Shown in pieces: positions 7,788 through 16,058 of a stretch of DNA of 64,000 nucleotides; within the stretch, counting starts at the first letter, position 1; every line of letters begins with the position of its first letter. The stretch spans positions 1 to 64,000 of the forward strand of contig JAFZQZ010000113.1 of assembly GCA_017620135.1 (NCBI GenBank), given 5' to 3'. Origin of the DNA: Bacillota bacterium (lineage in GTDB: Bacteria; Bacillota; Clostridia; Lachnospirales; Bianqueaceae). A model generated the notes under the pieces. The model made no database searches and was not told where the DNA came from. It saw only the letters and a list, made by a program, of their open reading frames with translations. Made by a program: the position numbers and the translations under genes.

Positions 7788-8669
7788 TTACAGCTGAAGA
7801 AGGCAACGGGCGTTTTCACCCAGGATCAGCCGGACGTCGTCCGCGGAAAGGGCGACATCGTCAGAAAGACCGTGACGGCCGCCTTTTTCGCAGGCGCGGA
7901 TCCAGTCGAGAGCGGTTTTCTGGTCGCTCCAGGGGCTGTCGGAACCGAAGATGACATGATCGGCACCGACGCTGCGGACTAAATGAACGAAAGCGTGCGG
8001 CGAGAGCATCTTTTCCTCTCCGGGTTTCCAGTATCCGTCATCCAGTGGCGGGAAACGGTCGGTCGAGAAGGAAGTGTCGAAATAGCAGCCGGTACCGGGA
8101 AGTTCGTTCAGCGCTTCATCCCAGTCATGCCAGCCGCCCATATGGGCGAGGATAAAGGGAAAACGGCCCACTTCTTCGATCGCGTGGCGGCACATGGCCG
8201 GAGAGCAGTGAACAACACCGGGAAAACCGATATCCTGCCCGGCATGGGTCAGGACGATGAGTCCCAGGGAGGCCGCCGCGTCCAGGATCCGAAGGAACCG
8301 GATATCGTCGATATCGACGCCCTGGTAGACAGGGTGGAGCTTGATGCCGCGAAAGCCGAGACGCTTCAGACGGGACAGTTCCTCCCGGAAGTGCGGATAT
8401 TCCGGATGCATGCATCCGAAAGACATGAGACGGCCTTCGAAGGTCTCGTTGATGCGCGCGGAGGAATCGTTGACCTTTTCGACCTGTCCCGGATTCGTCG
8501 CGACAGGATCGATGACGGAAAGATCTACTCCGGCCAGATCCATGGAAGCAAGGAGCGAAGCATTGGAAGCATCGGTAAAGGCGGCTGTATGAGCCGCCTT
8601 TGACAGTTTTTCGATCGTTTGCCGGGCAATACGGTCCGGAAACGTATGGGTGTGAATGTCGATGATCAT
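7788..8669 (-). CDS. Amidohydrolase-family protein (metal-dependent hydrolase)
   Basis: A 293-residue TIM-barrel amidohydrolase. Metal-binding positions are seen in the N-terminal IDIHTHTFP, in KLHPVYQ (near 118), in LTHAGQD (near 145), in LAHMGG (near 177) and the C-terminal GSDSPWSD (near 249). This pattern fits the amidohydrolase-2 branch that includes decarboxylases and lactone hydrolases. The ATG at 8669 puts the metal-binding IDIHTHTF at the very N-terminus. It begins four bases after the stop of the sodium symporter gene, so the two are cotranscribed and it probably acts on the transported solute. The substrate is unknown. Confidence 0.85.
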   Translation of the reverse strand: MIIDIHTHTFPDRIARQTIEKLSKAAHTAAFTDASNASLLASMDLAGVDLSVIDPVATNPGQVEKVNDSSARINETFEGRLMSFGCMHPEYPHFREELSRLKRLGFRGIKLHPVYQGVDIDDIRFLRILDAAASLGLIVLTHAGQDIGFPGVVHCSPAMCRHAIEEVGRFPFILAHMGGWHDWDEALNELPGTGCYFDTSFSTDRFPPLDDGYWKPGEEKMLSPHAFVHLVRSVGADHVIFGSDSPWSDQKTALDWIRACEKGGRHGLSDDVALSADDVRLILGENARCLLQL

Positions 8670-8673
8670 AGGA

Positions 8674-10221
8674 TCATTCTTCTCCGTCGCCAAGCGCTTC
8701 TCTCTGCGGAACGAGGACTTTCTCATTGTAGCAGGCAAAGGCGTCTTCCACGACTTTGGCGTCGGGCTTTCTGGTAAAGAGCGAAACGAGCGGGACCAGC
8801 ACCAGACCGATGATCATGCAGAACGCGCCGGCGTTGATGGGAGACTGGAGAAGCTTCGGGAAACTGGAACGGACCAGCATGTTCAGGATCATCACGACCG
8901 AGGAGAAGATGAAGCTTACCCAGACAGAAGCCTTGGTAGCGCCTTTGAAGTACAGGCCGTACAGGAACGGAGCCAGGAAAGCACCGGCCAGCGCGCCCCA
9001 GGAAACACCCATCAGCTGCGCGATGAACGTGACATTGGACTTGTACTGGATGATGGCGATGACGACCGAGATCGCTACGAAGACCACGATAAGCAGACGC
9101 ATGGTGAAGACCTGTTTTTTCTCGTTCATGTCTTTGACCACGTGACCTTTCAGAAGATCCAGGGTCAGGGTGGAGCTGGAAGTCAGGACCAGGCTGGACA
9201 GGGTCGACATGGAGGCGGACAGCACCAGGATCACCACGACGGCGATCAGAATGTCCGGCAGAGAGGAAAGCATCGTCGGGATGATCGAGTCGAACCCGCC
9301 GGAGGCGATGTCGATCTTATCCGAGAAAAGACGTCCGAAGCCGCCAAGGAAGTAGCAGCCTCCAGCGACGACGATCGCGAAGAACGTGGAAACGATGGTA
9401 CCGGTGGAGATGGATTTCTCACTCTTGATGGCGTAGAATTTCTGGACCATCTGCGGCAGGCCCCAGGTACCCAGGGAGGTCAGGAGGATAACACCCAGAA
9501 GGCCTAAAGGATCCGGTCCGAAGAAGGAAGCGAAGATACCGGGCGTGGTCGTAACGGTTTCGTCAGAGATACGGGCCAGACCGTCCAGCGAGGCGAGGAA
9601 GCCGCCCTGGCTGTTCAGAACGGCGAGCACGACCGCGACGATACCGAACAGCATGATGATGCCCTGAACGAAGTCATTGATGGCGGTCGCCATGTAGCCG
9701 CCGGCGATCACATAGATGCCGGTCAGGACGGCCATAACGATCACGCAGATGGAGTAGTCGATATGGAATGCCATCTCAAACAGACGGGAAAGACCGTTGT
9801 AGAGGGAGGCGGTGTAGGGGATCAGGAAAATGAAAGTGATGACGGAAGCCGCGATCTTCAGCGCGGAGGATCCGTAACGGGCTTCGAAGAACTGCGGCAT
9901 GGTCGCGGAGTTCAGGTGCTGTGTCATAATACGGGTGCGGCGGCCGAGGATGACCCAGGCGGCCAGGGAACCGAGCAGGGCGTTGCCTATGCCGATCCAG
10001 GTGGAAGCGATACCGAATTTCCAGCCGAACTGACCGGCATAACCGACGAAGATAACGGCGGAGAAATAAGAGGTTCCGTAAGCGAAAGCGGAGACCCACG
10101 GACCGACCGAGCGTCCGCCCAGGACAAAACCGTTGACATCGGTGGAATTCTTGCGGCACCAGAATCCAATGGCGATCATGATGGCGAAGAAAATGATCAG
10201 CATAGCAATTTTCAGTAACAT
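8674..10221 (-). CDS. Sodium:solute symporter (SSS family)
   Basis: A 515-residue polytopic inner-membrane carrier with about 13 hydrophobic segments, expected to import an organic solute with sodium. The N-terminal stretch with DVNGFVLGGRSVGPW, then AFAYGTSYFSAVIFVGYAG, is the PutP/SSS sodium-binding region, and the later ASMSTLSSLVLTSSS segment is the conserved TM8 serine-rich sodium site. The substrate is not readable from sequence. It is the first gene of a two-gene unit with the amidohydrolase. A promoter with an operator-like repeat precedes it, so the unit is probably controlled by a repressor encoded elsewhere. Confidence 0.92.
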   Translation of the reverse strand: MLLKIAMLIIFFAIMIAIGFWCRKNSTDVNGFVLGGRSVGPWVSAFAYGTSYFSAVIFVGYAGQFGWKFGIASTWIGIGNALLGSLAAWVILGRRTRIMTQHLNSATMPQFFEARYGSSALKIAASVITFIFLIPYTASLYNGLSRLFEMAFHIDYSICVIVMAVLTGIYVIAGGYMATAINDFVQGIIMLFGIVAVVLAVLNSQGGFLASLDGLARISDETVTTTPGIFASFFGPDPLGLLGVILLTSLGTWGLPQMVQKFYAIKSEKSISTGTIVSTFFAIVVAGGCYFLGGFGRLFSDKIDIASGGFDSIIPTMLSSLPDILIAVVVILVLSASMSTLSSLVLTSSSTLTLDLLKGHVVKDMNEKKQVFTMRLLIVVFVAISVVIAIIQYKSNVTFIAQLMGVSWGALAGAFLAPFLYGLYFKGATKASVWVSFIFSSVVMILNMLVRSSFPKLLQSPINAGAFCMIIGLVLVPLVSLFTRKPDAKVVEDAFACYNEKVLVPQREALGDGEE

Positions 10222-10239
10222 AACGTTCTCCTTTCGCGC

Positions 10240-10252
10240 TTAAACGCTTTAA
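10240..10252. promoter_or_regulatory. Operator-like inverted repeat
   Basis: TTAAACGCTTTAA is a perfect inverted repeat around one central base, 22 bases downstream of the -10 box of the symporter promoter, thus inside the leader. The AAACGCTTT core resembles LacI/CcpA-family sites. A road-block repression site is the likely role; the binding protein is unknown. Confidence 0.45.
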
Positions 10253-10273
10253 CGCGTCAGCTCACTAAAGCAC

Positions 10274-10302
10274 ATGATAACCGAAAACGTCGGAAAAAGC
10301 AA
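10274..10302 (-). promoter_or_regulatory. Probable promoter of symporter-amidohydrolase unit
   Basis: On the minus strand TTGCTT (10297-10302) and TATCAT (10274-10279) with a 17-base spacer. Confidence 0.55.
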
Positions 10303-10342
10303 GAGGAAAATGAAAAAAGTGTCAACTTTTACTGATTTGGGC

Positions 10343-10387
10343 AAAAAAAGAATAAAATAAAGCCGCAGATTGTGCAATCTGCGGCTC
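10343..10387 (-). terminator. Terminator after the YerC-like gene
   Basis: On the minus strand AGCCGCAGATTG pairs with CAATCTGCGGCT, followed by a T-rich run (TTATTTTATTCTTTTTTT). It ends the unit of membrane protein and YerC-like gene. Confidence 0.85.
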
Positions 10388-10419
10388 ATTTGCTGTAGAA
10401 ACAGAGGGTCTAAAGGGTC

Positions 10420-10710
10420 TTATTTCTCACCGATCCGTTCGGCGGCCATTTCGATACCGTCGTTCTCGTCCGTCAGAAGACGGCCGACGCGGCTGATGGT
10501 GGCGGTGGAAGCACCGGTCGCTTCCGAGATCTCCTGGTAGGTCTGTCCCTTCAGGAGACGAACGCCTACATCAAAACGCTGAGAAAGGGAAAGCATCTCA
10601 TTGACAGTGCAGATATCCTTAAAGAAAGAATAGCACTCCTCCCGGTTTTTGAGGCTCAGGATGGCGTCAAAGTATTGATCCATCGCTTCGGAATGGAGAT
10701 TTTTTCTCAT
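10420..10710 (-). CDS. YerC/TrpR-family DNA-binding protein
   Basis: A 96-residue helix-turn-helix protein of the TrpR-like YerC/YecD family found across Firmicutes. The helix-turn-helix is seen in QTYQEISEATGASTATISRV near residues 55-75, preceded by the conserved LSQRFDVGVRLL. The family function is poorly defined and it is not a proven tryptophan repressor. Two tandem ATG codons occur (10713, 10710); the second has the better distance from GGAGGG. It is 13 bases downstream of the membrane-protein stop and shares its transcript, ending at a terminator. Confidence 0.85.
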   Translation of the reverse strand: MRKNLHSEAMDQYFDAILSLKNREECYSFFKDICTVNEMLSLSQRFDVGVRLLKGQTYQEISEATGASTATISRVGRLLTDENDGIEMAAERIGEK

Positions 10711-10726
10711 CATGCCCTCCTATCGC

Positions 10727-12031
10727 TTATTGCTGATCGTTAAAACTGGAAGCCGCCTGATCGGCGATCTCCTGCGCGTGATCGACTGCCGCTGTCAGCG
10801 GGGCTGTATTCTGCGAGACAGCCTGAGGCGCATTCGGTGCCGGCGGGACTTGCATGGAAGGCTGGACGGGCTGATTTACCTGGAAAGGCGCGACCTGAGG
10901 CGTCTGATACTGCGGGATCGGCTGAGAAGGCGCCTGAGGCTGAATGGGACGCTGCTGGTACTGCGGCTGTGCCTGATAGGGAGCTTGCTGCTGATAAGGC
11001 GTCTGCGGCTGCTGATACTGCGGCTGAGCAGGACGAGGTGCCTGATAAGGCTGCTGATAGCCGGTCTGCGGGATCGCACCGGTATTGAAGGAACCGGTGT
11101 TGTAGGCGCCGGTCTCGAAGTTGTAGCTCTGGTAGCCGGCGGCGCCTTTGTTCTCGGTCAGAGCCGAGAATTCCTGTCTGGCGCGGACGAAGGTCAGCGT
11201 CTGAAGAAGGGAAGCGACAAAAGAGGCTACGGCTGAAAGGATCGTCATCAGGACATAGGTGGTGGGAAGGACGATCATCGCAGAAGCGGAGACCAGGGTA
11301 CTGACTGTACCGATGGCAGAGAAGAACAGAGCGATGAAGTTGATCACGATGACGAACATGGAGATCTTCTTCGCGGAACGGTTGTAGCGAAGCACATCCT
11401 TGGAGATGCTGTAGATCGCCGCTAACTTGGCAAAGTAGATGATCACGAAGATCATGATCACGATACCGATCAGCAGACAGATCGCCGCGACGGCCATCGT
11501 TCCGGAACTGCTTCCGCCGTAGTAGCCGGAGAGCGAATTCAGCGCGACAAGACCGATGATCCCGAAAATGACAAGCATCAGGGTAGCGATGCACATCAGG
11601 ACCATGGAAATGATGTTCATGACCTGAAGGATACTGTAGCCTGCGGTTGAAGCGGGGATCGACGCTTTTTTGGCGGAGCTGTAGATCAGCCACATGCCGA
11701 GCGCGATCAGGATGGACGGGATCATTCCTACGATGGTCCCGGCAATAGAGGAGCCGCTCATCAGTGCGGTGATATCACCGAATTCATCGGGGATCGGCAC
11801 GCCGAACTGATAGGCATACTGCTGAATGAGCGATACGATCGATCCGAGCATGGAAGCGCTGGGTACGAAAGCTTCGACCAGCGAAAGGACAAGGGTCAGT
11901 GTAAAAGCGATCGTCGCGATAAGGTAAATGGGGCTTCCAAAGCTGTTTTTCAGTGCTTTGAGGCCTGGGGTCGGGCCTTGCTGATAATTCTGATTGTAAG
12001 CACCCGGATAGGAATTATAATATTGTGACAT
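10727..12031 (-). CDS. Multi-pass membrane protein with Pro/Gln-rich C-terminal tail
   Basis: I do not recognise a named family. The 434 residues begin with a short Tyr/Gln/Pro-rich cytoplasmic stretch (PGAYNQNYQQGPTPG), followed by about six to seven hydrophobic segments between residues 35 and 280. The last 130 residues are low-complexity, with repeated QQPQTPYQQQ-like tracts rich in Gln, Pro, Tyr and Ala and no obvious domain. The layout resembles small membrane proteins that interact with division or signalling machinery through a disordered tail, but that is speculation. Its own promoter lies upstream, and the YerC-like gene follows by 13 bases. Confidence 0.8.
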   Translation of the reverse strand: MSQYYNSYPGAYNQNYQQGPTPGLKALKNSFGSPIYLIATIAFTLTLVLSLVEAFVPSASMLGSIVSLIQQYAYQFGVPIPDEFGDITALMSGSSIAGTIVGMIPSILIALGMWLIYSSAKKASIPASTAGYSILQVMNIISMVLMCIATLMLVIFGIIGLVALNSLSGYYGGSSSGTMAVAAICLLIGIVIMIFVIIYFAKLAAIYSISKDVLRYNRSAKKISMFVIVINFIALFFSAIGTVSTLVSASAMIVLPTTYVLMTILSAVASFVASLLQTLTFVRARQEFSALTENKGAAGYQSYNFETGAYNTGSFNTGAIPQTGYQQPYQAPRPAQPQYQQPQTPYQQQAPYQAQPQYQQRPIQPQAPSQPIPQYQTPQVAPFQVNQPVQPSMQVPPAPNAPQAVSQNTAPLTAAVDHAQEIADQAASSFNDQQ

Positions 12032-12068
12032 GATCCACCTCCCATGGAGTCATAGTATGATAAATTAC

Positions 12069-12097
12069 ATTGTATCACGAAGGTGTCGGGGATGCAA
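12069..12097 (-). promoter_or_regulatory. Probable promoter of the membrane protein gene
   Basis: On the minus strand TTGCAT (12092-12097) and TACAAT (12069-12074) with a 17-base spacer. A perfect 12-base palindrome TTAACGCGTTAA (12105-12116) lies eight bases upstream of the -35 and may be a regulator site. Confidence 0.6.
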
Positions 12098-12139
12098 GAG
12101 CAAATTAACGCGTTAAAGTGCGAATCATTCGGATCCGGA

Positions 12140-13045
12140 TCATTCGGACGCGATGATCTTGGCTCCCTGAAACTCCACATGCAGCGGATAGATCTCCCAG
12201 TTAGCCGTCGTGACCTGGGGCAGTTTTTCCGCCAGCCGGTCCTTCAGTGTGGGATCCATCGTCAGGCAAAGGAGGGTAGGGCCGGCGCCGGAAAGACAGA
12301 AGGCGGCGCCCATGGTCCGGATCAGCGCTTCGATCGGCTCATAATCCTGAATGAGATCCTTGCGGTAATCCTGATGAAGCTTGTCTCTCATCGCATTGCG
12401 CAGCAGTTTCTCGCTGCCAAGCTCCAGGGCCTTCAAAACCATCGCGCCATGAGAGATATTGTAGATCGCGTCGGCCCGGCTGACGTCCTTGGGCAGCACG
12501 GCTCTGGCTTTGGCGGTGGGAAGATCGAAATCCGGGACCATGGCCAGGAACTGCCAGCCGGAATGAAGCGGGAAGCTGACCGTCATGGGAAGACCGCCGT
12601 CGACCATGGAAGCGGTAAGGCCGCCGAAGAAAGCCGGCGCCAGGTTGTCCGGGTGACCTTCCATGGCGTTGGTGATATTCAGAAGTCCCTGAGTAGAAAG
12701 ACGTCTTCCGAGCAGTTCGTTCGCGCCCATCGCGCCTGCGACCAGCAGGGCGGCGGAAGAACCGAGACCCCGGCAGATCGGGATATGCGCGTCGATATGG
12801 ATATGAAGATCGCCGATGGGCTCCGAGAGGGAATCGCATACGGCGCAGAAAGCTTCATAGGCGAGATTGTCCGGGCCCTGATAGGCCTCATCGCAGCCGG
12901 TGATCCGGAAGGAGCCGACGGAATCCACATTCAGCGTCCGGGTGAAAGTAACATCGGTATAAAGACTCAGAGCGCAGCCAAAGGCATCGAAGCCGGGACC
13001 AAGGTTGGCCGTGGTAGCCGGAACGCGTATCGTAACTTGATTCAT
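12140..13045 (-). CDS. thrB: Homoserine kinase
   Basis: A cytoplasmic GHMP-family kinase that phosphorylates L-homoserine in threonine synthesis. The 301 residues show the N-terminal VPATTANLGPGFDAFGCA (around 7-24), the GHMP ATP-binding PICRGLGSSAALLVA (around 87) and the C-terminal AFCLSGAGPTLLCL. The start is the ATG at 13045; it shares its A with the TGA of thrC (TGATG), which gives tight translational coupling. Gene order is thrC then thrB. Confidence 0.95.
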   Translation of the reverse strand: MNQVTIRVPATTANLGPGFDAFGCALSLYTDVTFTRTLNVDSVGSFRITGCDEAYQGPDNLAYEAFCAVCDSLSEPIGDLHIHIDAHIPICRGLGSSAALLVAGAMGANELLGRRLSTQGLLNITNAMEGHPDNLAPAFFGGLTASMVDGGLPMTVSFPLHSGWQFLAMVPDFDLPTAKARAVLPKDVSRADAIYNISHGAMVLKALELGSEKLLRNAMRDKLHQDYRKDLIQDYEPIEALIRTMGAAFCLSGAGPTLLCLTMDPTLKDRLAEKLPQVTTANWEIYPLHVEFQGAKIIASE

Positions 13046-14535
13046 CACATTTCTCCTTCTTTTTGTATCACGGATTTCATCTCTTCCCGGGAGATGACGC
13101 CGGTATGCCGTTCGGGCAGATCCTGTAAAGCGAGAATGGGAGCAGGTACGGGGATGTTCGTGATCGTCTGAAGCAGGCTAAGCTGTTCGAACGGATCCTC
13201 CGGGACCGTATTTCCCAGCGCTTCCAGGACCGTGGCCGGGAATTTATAACAGGAAGCGGTCGAAAGGATGACGATCGGCCGATCGTCTTCCGGACAGGCC
13301 TGCCGGTATTTTTCGGCCGTATAGCAACCGATCGCCGTATGGGGGTCCATGAGATATCCGTACTGCTGATAATAGGAGCGGATCGTCTCTTTGGCATCGA
13401 AATCGTCCGCGTAGGTGCTCCAGAAATACCGGGTGAGTTTGCTGTGAACATCTTCCGCTATCTCGTACCGGCCTGTTTCCTTCAGATCCCGCATATAACC
13501 GGCGGTGGCGGCAGCGGCTGCCTCCGGGCTGGTTTCGGCGCCGGACAGAAGGTACAGCAGACGTTCGAGATTGGAGGAGACCAGGATATCCATGGACGGC
13601 GCCACGGTGAGATAAAGTTCTCTTCTCCGGTCATATACGCCGGTCTCGACAAAATCGGTCAGTACATGGTTGATGTTGGCCGCGATCAGAAGTTTGCCGA
13701 CGGGCAGACCCAGCGCCGCGGCGAGGTATCCGGCGAGAATATCACCGAAGTTGCCGGTGGGAACAGAGAAATCAATCTTATCGCCCATCCGGACAGTCCC
13801 TGCCCGCAGAAGATCGGAATAGGCCTTGAAGTAGTACATGACCTGCGGGATCAGTCGTCCGATATTGATGGAGTTGGCAGAGCTTAACCGGATATGCTTC
13901 GCGGCCAGTTCATCTGCCAGTTCTTTGTCCGTGAAAAGGGCTTTCACACCGGTCTGGGCATCATCGAAGTTGCCGCGGATGCCATAGACGGACACGTTGT
14001 TTCCCTGCTGGGTGACCATCTGCAGCCGCTGCAGAGCGGAGACGCCTCCGTCCGGATAGAAGACGGTGATCTTTGTTCCGGGAACATCCGCGAATCCGGA
14101 AAGCGCGGCCTTGCCGGTATCACCGGAGGTGGCTGTCAGGATATGCAGGGTAGGCGCGTCTTCCCGGCTCACGGAGGCGGCACGCATCAGATGCGGCAGC
14201 AGACAAAGCGCGATGTCCTTGAACGCGCAGGTCGGACCGTGGAAGAGTTCCAGAAAATGATAGGGACCGGCTTCGACGGTAGGCACGAGATCCGGTGTAT
14301 CGAATTTGCCCTCATAGGCTTCCCTGACAAGAGCCGGGATGCCGGTCAGATCAGGGAAAAAGGCTTCCAGGATCCGCGCGGACTGCTCCATGGGCGAAAG
14401 GGAAAGGACTTCGGACACATCAAGTTCGGGAAGATGGTCGAAAATGAATAATCCGCCGTCCGGGGCAAGTCCCTGCAGGATGGCTTCGGAGGGAGAGAAA
14501 CGAAGATCCGGTCGTCTGGTTGATTGATAGTACAT
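13045..14535 (-). CDS. thrC: Threonine synthase
   Basis: A pyridoxal-phosphate enzyme converting O-phosphohomoserine to threonine. At 496 residues it is the long, E. coli-type threonine synthase: the N-terminal YYQSTRR, the PLP lysine in HGPTCAFKDIAL (about 107-118) and the ATSGDTGKAAL phosphate-binding loop (about 150) are clear. The ATG at 14535 has AAGGAAG upstream and removes a spurious 15-residue extension. A good promoter lies 47-75 bases upstream. No leader-peptide attenuator was found. Confidence 0.95.
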   Translation of the reverse strand: MYYQSTRRPDLRFSPSEAILQGLAPDGGLFIFDHLPELDVSEVLSLSPMEQSARILEAFFPDLTGIPALVREAYEGKFDTPDLVPTVEAGPYHFLELFHGPTCAFKDIALCLLPHLMRAASVSREDAPTLHILTATSGDTGKAALSGFADVPGTKITVFYPDGGVSALQRLQMVTQQGNNVSVYGIRGNFDDAQTGVKALFTDKELADELAAKHIRLSSANSINIGRLIPQVMYYFKAYSDLLRAGTVRMGDKIDFSVPTGNFGDILAGYLAAALGLPVGKLLIAANINHVLTDFVETGVYDRRRELYLTVAPSMDILVSSNLERLLYLLSGAETSPEAAAAATAGYMRDLKETGRYEIAEDVHSKLTRYFWSTYADDFDAKETIRSYYQQYGYLMDPHTAIGCYTAEKYRQACPEDDRPIVILSTASCYKFPATVLEALGNTVPEDPFEQLSLLQTITNIPVPAPILALQDLPERHTGVISREEMKSVIQKEGEM

Positions 14536-14581
14536 GATGTCTTCCTTTGACAAACATATGTTTTTTATATGAATACACAAC

Positions 14582-14610
14582 AGTATACACGCTTTTCAGC
14601 AAGAATACAA
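14582..14610 (-). promoter_or_regulatory. Promoter of thrC-thrB
   Basis: On the minus strand TTGTAT (14605-14610) and TATACT (14582-14587) with a 17-base spacer. Confidence 0.6.
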
Positions 14611-14634
14611 GCACTTTTCTCCTGTAAAGCAGAA

Positions 14635-14680
14635 AACCCACTTTTTCCCTGAATTCAGGGTCTGAGCGGGTTTCTTTTTT
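14635..14680. terminator. Terminator after the M15 peptidase gene
   Basis: AAACCC..CT arms pair with AG.GGGTTT around an inner perfect palindrome CCCTGAATTCAGGG. A T-run exists on both strands. It insulates the peptidase unit from the thr operon, both read on the minus strand. Confidence 0.75.
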
Positions 14681-14721
14681 GTTGATCCTGACAATAGATG
14701 CCGACTGCCAGTGAAGCGCTG

Positions 14722-15849
14722 TCAGCGCTGAGAGACGACGATCACGCCATCTACGTTGTCGCCGGAGACGGTATACTCGCGGCCTTCCGGTACCGGTACG
14801 TTCAGCAGGCCGTTCTCGGAAAGCTGCGTGCCGGGCACATAGTAGGCTTCGTAGACACTGCCGTCATCCAGGGTAATGAGGTAGGGATCGCGGACGGAGT
14901 ACTCGTGAATGTTCTGGATCCATTCCTCCAGGCAGAGCTTCTTATTATATATATCGGTAGCGACCGGAACGCCGAGATAGCGGAAGTGCCAGTCCTCATA
15001 GGCGATGCCGGTGACGCTTTGCTTGCTTTCCGGATAGCGCAGGATGAAACCGTACTCGCACGCATGCTCAAAGAACCAGGGGATATTGTCTTCATACTCG
15101 TGAATATAGCTGCCGGTCGAGAAATTCCCGAGGTCGACCGCCATACCCGAATGATGCTCGGAGAAGCCGCCCTGCATGGTGTAGGAATCCGCGTACTCGG
15201 AACCGATGTTCTGAGATTCTTCGGAATAGAGGTCATCGGATTCTTCCTTGGACCGGTAGCCGCTGAGGACGAGGATGTTCTCGTCACCGGTGGCTTCATA
15301 GTAGCCCGCCAGCATCTGATGCAGGTGATCCGCCGTGTTCTTCGTCAGCTGGAGATTGAAGCTCCCCAGATAATAGTTGCCTCCGATCTGATCGTAGAGA
15401 AGCGACAGAAGATCGCTTTCCAGGAAGAAGTATTCGTGGTCTTTGTTGATGAGCTGGAGCTCGCCCTTGTGGATCTGATCCGGATCATACTCCATAAAGG
15501 CATATCCGTCGGGACACTGAGAGGCGAGAAGCGCTTCTTCCGCTTCCTGCTGCGCCCGCTGCTTGGCTTCCTCTACTCTGGTGGTCGTGATCTGTGAGAT
15601 GATATTGGTCTGTGAGGAGATCGTCAGACTTTGATGAGTCAGGGCATCGATGCCCGGTCTGGCGGCCGCGCGGGCTTCTTCTTCCGCGCGGATCCTGGCT
15701 TCTTCGATCCGCTGCTTGATAAAGCTGCTGCCGAAATAGCCTATCCCGACGACCAGCACCAGGATGAGCACGGCGCCTAACGAGAGCAGCATATGCCGCT
15801 CCCGATATTCGATCGCCTGCACCTGGGCGAGACGTTCTTCATTCGTCAT
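14722..15849 (-). CDS. M15-family D,D/L,D-carboxypeptidase (VanY-like), membrane-anchored
   Basis: A cell-wall peptidase expected to trim peptidoglycan stem peptides. The 375 residues begin with a cytoplasmic stretch, one membrane segment at about 20-45 (SLGAVLILVLVVGIGYFGSS) and an Ala/Glu-rich coiled stalk (45-95). The catalytic part shows SGYRSKEES (near 195), the zinc motif SEHHSGMAVDLG (near 229) and the EDWHFRYLG motif (near 290), which together define the LAS/M15B fold. It overlaps the zinc-ribbon gene by four bases (ATGA). The N-terminal anchor is a type II signal anchor, without a lipobox. No van regulatory genes are nearby. Confidence 0.88.
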   Translation of the reverse strand: MTNEERLAQVQAIEYRERHMLLSLGAVLILVLVVGIGYFGSSFIKQRIEEARIRAEEEARAAARPGIDALTHQSLTISSQTNIISQITTTRVEEAKQRAQQEAEEALLASQCPDGYAFMEYDPDQIHKGELQLINKDHEYFFLESDLLSLLYDQIGGNYYLGSFNLQLTKNTADHLHQMLAGYYEATGDENILVLSGYRSKEESDDLYSEESQNIGSEYADSYTMQGGFSEHHSGMAVDLGNFSTGSYIHEYEDNIPWFFEHACEYGFILRYPESKQSVTGIAYEDWHFRYLGVPVATDIYNKKLCLEEWIQNIHEYSVRDPYLITLDDGSVYEAYYVPGTQLSENGLLNVPVPEGREYTVSGDNVDGVIVVSQR

Positions 15850-16055
15850 CCTTTTTCTTCCTTTCCTGTGAACAGCAGACAGCCGTTCCTTCGAAATTGC
15901 TCAATTTTCTTATCTAATATAGTTTCACTGACCTGAAAATAATCCGCAAGACAGGTCTTGCAGAGGAACGAGGCGGCGTCGCGCCTTACCAGTTTGCGGT
16001 AAAGAGCGGTCTCGTCACTCGAGAGCGGTCTTTGACATTCCCTGCAGAGCGCCAT
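15846..16055 (-). CDS. Small zinc-ribbon protein
   Basis: A 69-residue cytoplasmic protein with paired cysteines C4/C7 (CREC) and C32/C35 (CKTC), which look like one zinc site. The region after residue 35 is helical and charged. Similar small treble-clef or zinc-ribbon proteins are common in Clostridia, without known function. It sits between the alpha-galactosidase (three bases from its stop) and the M15 peptidase (four-base overlap), so the three genes form one unit. No function can be assigned. Confidence 0.75.
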   Translation of the reverse strand: MALCRECQRPLSSDETALYRKLVRRDAASFLCKTCLADYFQVSETILDKKIEQFRRNGCLLFTGKEEKG

Positions 16056-16058
16056 CGG

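Noticed and set aside
14722-15849. Vancomycin resistance gene vanY
   Set aside because: Only the general M15 peptidase motifs are present; there are no vanRS or vanHAX genes, so it is called a wall carboxypeptidase.
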